Source: Methylococcaceae bacterium
GTDB taxonomy: Bacteria; Pseudomonadota; Gammaproteobacteria; Methylococcales; Methylomonadaceae
Direction of reading: 5' to 3'
DNA: 11,334 bases
NCBI GenBank assembly: GCA_947506075.1
Contig: CANNNN010000057.1
Span: 1 to 11,334, forward strand
The notes beneath the pieces were generated by a model that saw only the letters and a list, made by a program, of their open reading frames with translations, searched no databases and was not told the DNA's origin. The translations under genes and the position numbers were made by a program. Positions 6,983 through 11,334 of the stretch are shown piece by piece (within the stretch, counting starts at the first letter, position 1; every line of letters starts with the position of its first letter).

Positions 6983-7821
6983 GGTCGGGATTGCTTGTAA
7001 GTCTGGAATAATCTATTCATGGTTTGCCATATGGGGCCGGGTTTGCCATTTGCAATGATTTCAGTATCGAGTTGTACGACCGGTATAATTTCCCGTGTAG
7101 AACTGGTTAACCAAATTTCACTGGCTGTTTTTAAGGCATCCAATGAAATGATATCTTCGCTGAAGGCTATATTGTTTTGTATGGCTATTTCCAGGATCAC
7201 ATCGCGGGTAATGCCGGGCAATATTTCGTGGCTTTTCGGTGGGGTAATCAGGATGCCATCTATCACTGCAAATATATTGCTTGCAGCACCCTCGGTCACA
7301 TAACCGTCTTTGACTAAAATGGCTTCTGCACAGCCCTTTTCCACAGCCTGCTGTCTGAGCAAAATATTAGCCAACAACGTGGTGGCTTTGATATTGCAAA
7401 GCTCCCAGCGGCTATCATCAATGCTGATGGCTTTTACGCCAAGGTCAACATCTGTAAAAGGCTGGATACTTGAGCACATTGCAAACACCGTGGGGGTAAC
7501 GTTTTCCGGGAATGCGTGGTCTCTTATAGGGGCGGTGCCGCGAGTAATTTGCAGGTAAACAGACTGATCTTGGCTAGCATCCAATAACGGCATTAGAATT
7601 GACTGCCATTGCGCCCGGTCATGTGGATTAGCTAAACGCACAGAAGATAGGCTATTTTCCAATCGTTCCATGTGCTGTTGAAATTGAAACAGATACCCTG
7701 AGTAAGATGGAATAACTTCATAAATACCGTCACCAAACAAAAAGCCCCGATCCATAACCGATACTTTTGCTTCATCCAGCGGTAAGTATTGACCGTTTAA
7801 ATAAACGGTTTTATTGTCCAT
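6979..7821 (-). CDS. dat: D-amino acid (D-alanine) aminotransferase, PLP fold type IV
   Basis: The probable reaction is D-alanine + 2-oxoglutarate to pyruvate + D-glutamate. The protein has 280 residues. Family signatures are YLNGQYLPLDEAKVSVMDRG (7-26), FLFGDGIYEV (27-36), and the PLP lysine K145 in LCNIKATTLLAN, the same residue number as in the Bacillus enzyme. Next come VTEGAASNIF (176-185), whose Glu contacts the PLP nitrogen, LPGITRD, and EIWLTSSTREIIPV near the C-terminus. Class IV transaminases also include branched-chain aminotransferase and aminodeoxychorismate lyase. The position next to dacA and the close match to Bacillus D-AAT around K145 favour D-alanine, but substrate cannot be proven from sequence. 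The start lies 11 bases inside the end of dacA, and the stop overlaps DUF493, so it is embedded in the operon. Confidence 0.9.
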   Translation of the reverse strand: MDNKTVYLNGQYLPLDEAKVSVMDRGFLFGDGIYEVIPSYSGYLFQFQQHMERLENSLSSVRLANPHDRAQWQSILMPLLDASQDQSVYLQITRGTAPIRDHAFPENVTPTVFAMCSSIQPFTDVDLGVKAISIDDSRWELCNIKATTLLANILLRQQAVEKGCAEAILVKDGYVTEGAASNIFAVIDGILITPPKSHEILPGITRDVILEIAIQNNIAFSEDIISLDALKTASEIWLTSSTREIIPVVQLDTEIIANGKPGPIWQTMNRLFQTYKQSRP

Positions 7822-8980
7822 CTGGCTTCTCCAGCATCATCATCGCGCTGTCGTAGAGTCTCCGAAAAATATTACCTTGTTCTACGGCTTTTAGAGCTAT
7901 CAAGTCCTTTTCTGCGACCACTTCACCTTTAAGCGTGACATTGACAGTGCCCAGTTTTTCGCCTTCTTTAACAGGCGCAACAATTTTTTTGTCGATGGTA
8001 ATCAATGCTTTAAGGTCTTCGTAATGTCGCCGTGGAATCGTCACATAAAGATCTTCTGCTAAACCGAGCGACAGATTTTTAATGTCGCCCTTCCATACTC
8101 TGGCCTCGGATAAGGCTGTATTTCCCTGATAGAGTTTGTGCGCTTCAAAAAAACGAAAGCCGTAGTTAAGCAAATTCTGATTTTCATTGGCCCTGGCGCT
8201 CGGACTGCTCGCACCCATGACTACAGAAATCAGGCGCATGTTATTTCTTAATGCAGAAGCCACCAGACAATAACCTGCCGCATCGGTAAATCCGGTTTTA
8301 ACACCATCAACCGTTTCATCACGCGATAACAACTGGTTGCGATTATGCTGAACGATGTTATTAAAAGTGAATTCTTTTTGTGAAAACCAGCGGTAATATT
8401 CCGGAAATTCATTAATCAAGGCCTGGGTGAGTATGGCCAAATCACGCGCGGTAGTGTAATGATTTTCAATGGGCAAGCCATTGCTATCCTCAAAATGACT
8501 GTTTTTCATGCCAAGACGCGCGGCATGCTGATTCATCATGTCGGCAAAAGTGGTTTCATTACCGGCGATATGTTCAGCCAAGGCAACGCTAGCATCATTG
8601 CCTGATTGAATGATGACTCCTTTTAACAAGTCTTCAACTTTAACCTGATTGCCAACTTCAACAAACATCCGAGAACCAGGTGTTTCCCAGGCTTTTTTGC
8701 TGATGGTGACCAAATCATCTAAATGTAAATGGCCATTGCTGATTTCGCGAAAAACCACATAAACCGACATGATCTTGGTCAGACTGGCAGGAGCAAGCTT
8801 AACATCGGCGTTGTTTTCTGCCAGAACCTTGCCAGAATCATAACTCATTAAGATGAAGCCGCTGGCAGCAATTGTCGGTGCAGCCGGAGTGGATATTTCA
8901 GCGTCTTCTGCGTTTACGATTGTCGTAGCTAAAACCAAACTGAAAAATAAAAAAACGGGGAAACTTTTAAAAATAATCAT
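7811..8980 (-). CDS. dacA: D-alanyl-D-alanine carboxypeptidase (PBP5/6 family)
   Basis: This is a periplasmic low-molecular-weight penicillin-binding protein that removes the terminal D-Ala of peptidoglycan pentapeptides and so limits cross-linking. It has 389 residues. The signal peptide has a hydrophobic core at about 8-20 and likely cleavage after VNA (24). Active-site motifs are all present: S66-L-T-K69, S126-G-N128 and K228-T-G230. A C-terminal beta domain follows, ending in a likely amphipathic membrane anchor (about 368-389, RRLYDSAMMMLEK). It is the D-alanine-releasing member of the cluster, followed at once by the aminotransferase that could use D-Ala. The Shine-Dalgarno sequence is weak (AGAG about 5 bases before the ATG) and lies within a 12-base palindrome's edge. 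Confidence 0.97.
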   Translation of the reverse strand: MIIFKSFPVFLFFSLVLATTIVNAEDAEISTPAAPTIAASGFILMSYDSGKVLAENNADVKLAPASLTKIMSVYVVFREISNGHLHLDDLVTISKKAWETPGSRMFVEVGNQVKVEDLLKGVIIQSGNDASVALAEHIAGNETTFADMMNQHAARLGMKNSHFEDSNGLPIENHYTTARDLAILTQALINEFPEYYRWFSQKEFTFNNIVQHNRNQLLSRDETVDGVKTGFTDAAGYCLVASALRNNMRLISVVMGASSPSARANENQNLLNYGFRFFEAHKLYQGNTALSEARVWKGDIKNLSLGLAEDLYVTIPRRHYEDLKALITIDKKIVAPVKEGEKLGTVNVTLKGEVVAEKDLIALKAVEQGNIFRRLYDSAMMMLEKPDGQ

Positions 8981-8985
8981 TGCTC

Positions 8986-8997
8986 TCTAACGTTAGA
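8986..8997. promoter_or_regulatory. Perfect 12-base palindrome at the dacA start
   Basis: TCTAACGTTAGA is its own reverse complement. It ends 5 bases before the dacA ATG and overlaps the likely ribosome binding region. It could be an operator or a protein-binding site, or could form part of the adjacent repeat insertion. A 12-base perfect palindrome can also occur by chance. No matching second site was seen in the window. Confidence 0.35.
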
Positions 8998-9001
8998 TAT
9001 A

Positions 9002-9065
9002 GGATGGGCTACAGCACGAAGCCCATCAATCGCGAACGATGGGAATTCTTGCGGGCCGCCCATCC
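9002..9065. repeat. REP-like paired-hairpin repeat between rlpA and dacA
   Basis: Two adjacent stem-loops share the same arm sequence. The first pairs 9003-9010 (GATGGGCT) with 9020-9027 (AGCCCATC) around a 9-base loop. The second pairs 9038-9043 (GATGGG) with 9059-9064 (CCCATC). The outermost arms GGATGGGC (9002-9009) and GCCCATCC (9058-9065) can also pair over the whole unit. No T-run follows in either direction, so it is not a standard intrinsic terminator. Its make-up (two related hairpins in an operon gap) is that of a REP/BIME-like dispersed repeat. It lies 7 bases after the rlpA stop and could stabilise the upstream mRNA or reduce read-through. Confidence 0.6.
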
Positions 9066-9072
9066 AATGGTC

Positions 9073-9882
9073 TTATTGTAACATGGAGATTTGATTTTGA
9101 TCGGCTTCAGTAACAAATTGCGTCTTCGTGACACCCATTTTAGCCAGCTGCAAATTAAGTTTATCAACACTGGATAATGATTGGAGTGGCCCAATTTGAA
9201 CTTTGTAGAGTGTAGAACCCTGGTGTTTTGAGGCAAGGATTTCAGGTTGAGGCAAATGATGACCAGAAATTTTAGTTTGCAATATTTGCGCTTTCTTTTT
9301 GTTGGCAAAAGTGCCTACTTGCAAATAGATTGATTTATCTTGTTTTGCTGCTGCAGCTTGTAGTTGCTTTAAGGCCTGAGCAGGCTCTATAGCCTTGATT
9401 TCAACATCACCAATTCCGGACTGATCAAGATCAAGCTTTTTGGCTGCCGCATAAGACAGATCCAAGACTCGATCACCATGATAAGGTCCACGGTCATTGA
9501 TGCGAACAATAATACTACGCTGATTCTCAAGGTTGGTAATGCGAGCGTAAGAGGAAAGAGGTAGTGTTCTGTGTGCGGCGGTCATCGCATACATGTCGTA
9601 TATTTCACCAGATGCGGTTTTTTTGCCGTGAAAATCGGAACCGTACCAGGAGGCTACACCCTGCTTCAGGTAACGGGTAATTCGGGGAAAAAGAGTTTCT
9701 TCTTCGGTAGCAGTTCGTGTTTCAGCGTTGCTAAAGTGCAATTTTGATTGGAGCCTTGATTTTAATTGAGCTAAAGAAGTAGATTTAACAGAATCCGATT
9801 TTGATAAGTCTGAATTTATGACTTGTTCGGTGGTACAACCACATAAAACAACAATTAAAAGTACCGGAATAATTTTATTCAT
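9073..9882 (-). CDS. rlpA: RlpA septal lipoprotein, lytic transglycosylase-like
   Basis: RlpA is an outer-membrane lipoprotein that, in Pseudomonas, cleaves denuded glycan strands at the division septum. It has 269 residues. A short signal peptide ends in the lipobox LCGC with lipidated C16. The double-psi beta-barrel domain spans about 73-165: GVASWYGSDFHGKKTASGE, then AAHRTLPLSS and VRINDRGPY. The E-H-D residues described for the enzymatic form are visible as E93, H104 and D130, which suggests an active enzyme. A C-terminal SPOR domain (about 183-259, SIYLQVGTFANKKKAQ to TQFVTEA) should bind denuded septal glycan. Its ATG overlaps the mltB stop by ATGA, so the two glycan-cleaving proteins are probably made together. 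Confidence 0.96.
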   Translation of the reverse strand: MNKIIPVLLIVVLCGCTTEQVINSDLSKSDSVKSTSLAQLKSRLQSKLHFSNAETRTATEEETLFPRITRYLKQGVASWYGSDFHGKKTASGEIYDMYAMTAAHRTLPLSSYARITNLENQRSIIVRINDRGPYHGDRVLDLSYAAAKKLDLDQSGIGDVEIKAIEPAQALKQLQAAAAKQDKSIYLQVGTFANKKKAQILQTKISGHHLPQPEILASKHQGSTLYKVQIGPLQSLSSVDKLNLQLAKMGVTKTQFVTEADQNQISMLQ

Positions 9883-10871
9883 GGGAAGGAGCCTTTTTTA
9901 TTTAAAATAGATAGGCTTAACTGATAAACAGCCATGGCATATAAAGGACTGTGGTTATAGCGGGTTATGACATAAAAATTATCTAACCCCGCCCAGAGTT
10001 CTTCACCTTGTGCTTGTTCAAAGCTAAGCAGCTTCACTTTACTGTCTAAAGGTAATTGCCTCGATATAATTAAGTTGAGCGATTCTAACTCAGCAAGCCT
10101 TAAATTCGGCTTAAGGTCAGAATTCAGCACCGATTTATAGTTTTCACCTCTGGCTGTAACAGGGACAGCGACAGGTTGACCCGCTTGCCAATGATGCTTT
10201 GCAAAATAATTGGCTATACTGGCAATGACATCTCCATTGTTATGCCAGATATCGCGGCGATTATCGTTATCAAAGTCGACAGCATAGGCCCTAAAACTAC
10301 TGGGCATAAATTGCGGCATGCCCATAGCACCAGCATAAGATCCAAGCGGGGCAGTTGGCTGGATATGCTCAACGCGGCAGAGCAACAAGTAATTTTCAAG
10401 CTCACTGCTAAAGAAATTGCTGCGCGGAGGATAGGCAAAAGCAAGTGTAGATAGGGCGTCGATTACGCGATGATTACCGGTATTTTTTCCAAATGATGTT
10501 TCAACGCCGATAATTGCAATAATAATTTCGGGAGGAACACCATATTGTCTTTCTGCGGCGGCAAGTGAGGACTCATTATCTCTCCAGAATTGTACACCTG
10601 CCAGTATGCGGGCTTCAGTCAGAAATATTTTTCTATATTTATACCAAGGCATGCCTTCCGAAGGTGAAGCAATTCTTTTAAGTATATCCTGCTTAATTTC
10701 GACATTCTCAAACAACTCAATAAGCTCAGACCTCTCAAATTTGTGTTTGGCAACCATCTGATCAATGAATGCGTTGATAGTTTCTGAGCTTTTTAGGTTA
10801 GTGACACAAGACATAACCGATAAGCAGGTAAAACAAAGGATAATACGAGTGAAAAACGCTTTTAGTTTCAT
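9879..10871 (-). CDS. mltB: Membrane-bound lytic murein transglycosylase B
   Basis: This lytic transglycosylase cleaves the MurNAc-GlcNAc bond of peptidoglycan to leave 1,6-anhydro ends. From the ATG at 10871 it has 330 residues. A signal peptide MKLKAFFTRIILCFTCLSVM is followed by a lipobox-like VMSC (C22), so it is probably an outer-membrane lipoprotein. The catalytic Glu is E124 in IIGVETSFGKNTG, aligned with E162 of E. coli MltB. Other family motifs are YGVPPEIIIAIIGVE, AFAYPPR, SYAGAMGMPQFMPSSFRAYAVDFDND and YVITRYNHSPLYAMAVYQL. The frame is open to an earlier ATG at 10979, but the 36 extra residues would put the signal peptide inside the protein. A GGA 8-10 bases upstream and the lipobox spacing favour 10871. 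An ATG at 10895 remains possible. It is first in the run leading to lipA. Confidence 0.95.
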   Translation of the reverse strand: MKLKAFFTRIILCFTCLSVMSCVTNLKSSETINAFIDQMVAKHKFERSELIELFENVEIKQDILKRIASPSEGMPWYKYRKIFLTEARILAGVQFWRDNESSLAAAERQYGVPPEIIIAIIGVETSFGKNTGNHRVIDALSTLAFAYPPRSNFFSSELENYLLLCRVEHIQPTAPLGSYAGAMGMPQFMPSSFRAYAVDFDNDNRRDIWHNNGDVIASIANYFAKHHWQAGQPVAVPVTARGENYKSVLNSDLKPNLRLAELESLNLIISRQLPLDSKVKLLSFEQAQGEELWAGLDNFYVITRYNHSPLYAMAVYQLSLSILNKKGSFP

Positions 10872-10917
10872 TAGTCTATTCCGCGAAAGAACCATGCGCA
10901 CATTAAATCGCACCGTT

Positions 10918-11097
10918 CTAATGGCACATGCTGCGATTGTTACGCATTGAACACAAGTTGTAATCGGCACAAAAGGCATTATAAGCTTTCAATAACGCTT
11001 TCTCCTCCGCGCTGTAAAAAAAGCCGCTATTATAAACAATCAATGCGATGCGCAACAGGGATGCAACCGAACAATGATAGCGCTGATTGGAAACCAT
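10918..11097 (-). CDS. Possible small protein ORF upstream of mltB
   Basis: An ATG-started ORF of 59 residues begins MVSNQRYHCSVASLLRIALI and ends RNNRSMCH. It has one hydrophobic stretch (about 10-22), an alpha-helical-looking AEEKALLKAYNAF segment (30-42) and four cysteines (9, 43, 49, 58). I do not recognise it. A GGAGGAG sequence (about 11002-11008) lies inside it, ahead of an in-frame TTG, so a shorter product of about 24 residues is also conceivable. It ends 46 bases before the preferred mltB start and overlaps the promoter candidate. It may be a leader peptide, a remnant, or chance. Confidence 0.2.
   Translation of the reverse strand: MVSNQRYHCSVASLLRIALIVYNSGFFYSAEEKALLKAYNAFCADYNLCSMRNNRSMCH
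11029..11055 (-). promoter_or_regulatory. Candidate promoter for the mltB-lipA run
   Basis: The minus strand has TTGCGC (11055-11050), a 15-base spacer and a perfect TATAAT (11034-11029). The spacer is short for sigma-70. A second perfect TATAAT lies at 10983-10978, without a good -35 box at normal spacing. Either would give a leader of at least 100 bases before the mltB ATG at 10871. A promoter somewhere here is expected because mltB is the first gene of the run in the window. Confidence 0.35.
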
Positions 11098-11334
11098 CCG
11101 CTAATGCTGAATATCAATCACTGTCCAAAATAATATGAACTTAACGCCAATCAATGTAGGTAAAAGGGTAAATTTGGCGCCCTGCATAGGAAAGAAAATT
11201 TATAAATTTTAGGGCATCCTTCATTTCTCGCTTTACACTTTGTGCAATTACAAGTCCGATAAGGCCATCAAAAGCAATCTCTTTTCATGTATAAATGAAT
11301 CAGAAAAACTCTCCATTCATTTTTTTACATTTAC
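11098..11334. other. AT-rich stretch with no confident gene
   Basis: Nothing here can be assigned. On the minus strand, 11144-11284 is an open frame of 47 codons (ending at TAA 11143-11141) with no usual start codon before an internal ATG. It reads, in part, MKDALKFINFLSYAGRQIYP and ends FTYIDWR. On the plus strand an ATG at 11295 opens a frame that leaves the window after 13 codons, without a Shine-Dalgarno sequence. The rodA gene that precedes mltB in Pseudomonas does not reach into this window. Confidence 0.4.

Noticed and set aside
9002..9065. Intrinsic terminator after rlpA
   Set aside because: The hairpins are good, but no run of T follows them in the direction of transcription.
9009..9308. 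Lysine-rich 99-residue minus-strand frame overlapping the rlpA end
   Set aside because: It overlaps the SPOR domain of rlpA in another frame and crosses the hairpin repeat. Its composition is not protein-like.
10872..10979. N-terminal extension of mltB from an ATG at 10979
   Set aside because: It would add 36 residues before a clear signal peptide and lipobox. The start at 10871 fits the family better.
1..11334. CRISPR arrays, tRNA/rRNA genes, insertion sequences, phage or toxin-antitoxin modules
   Set aside because: Reading both strands, I found no spaced direct repeats, tRNA-like cloverleaf or transposase motifs.

Overview
This window looks like an ordinary chromosomal stretch of a gammaproteobacterium. 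Every convincing gene lies on the minus strand. The two neighbourhoods, dnaB-alr and mltB-rlpA-dacA-(aminotransferase)-DUF493-lipB-lipA, match gene orders known from Pseudomonas and related Gammaproteobacteria. A methanotroph-like (Methylococcales) source is my guess from overall similarity; no diagnostic gene in the window proves it.

Reading in the direction of transcription (right to left): positions 11334-10872 hold no confident gene, only one possible 59-residue peptide ORF, promoter-like hexamers and a start-less ORF fragment. Then comes a compact run, 10871-5125: mltB (lytic transglycosylase), rlpA (DPBB+SPOR lipoprotein), dacA (D-Ala-D-Ala carboxypeptidase), a D-amino acid aminotransferase, a DUF493/YbeD-like small protein, lipB and lipA. 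Within this run mltB/rlpA, aminotransferase/DUF493 and lipB/lipA overlap by 4 bases (ATGA) and dacA/aminotransferase overlap by 11 bases. The only sizeable gap, rlpA-dacA, carries a paired-hairpin repeat and a perfect 12-base palindrome. tolC (4990-3647) follows, with its own plausible promoter and strong ribosome binding site. Last come dnaB (3531-1099) and alr (from 1102, running off the left edge), again overlapping by ATGA.

The two most notable things are insertions inside essential genes. dnaB is interrupted exactly in its Walker A motif by a 347-residue intein with an apparently intact LAGLIDADG homing endonuclease; its DNA is much more AT-rich than the host gene. alr carries an in-frame extra stretch of about 20 residues that contains a palindromic GC-rich repeat of the kind dispersed in many bacterial genomes.

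Functionally the window combines peptidoglycan turnover and septal remodelling (MltB, RlpA, DacA), D-alanine supply and recycling (Alr, D-amino acid aminotransferase), lipoate attachment and synthesis (LipB, LipA), outer-membrane export (TolC) and replication fork unwinding (DnaB). I see no new multi-gene system, CRISPR array, RNA gene or insertion sequence.
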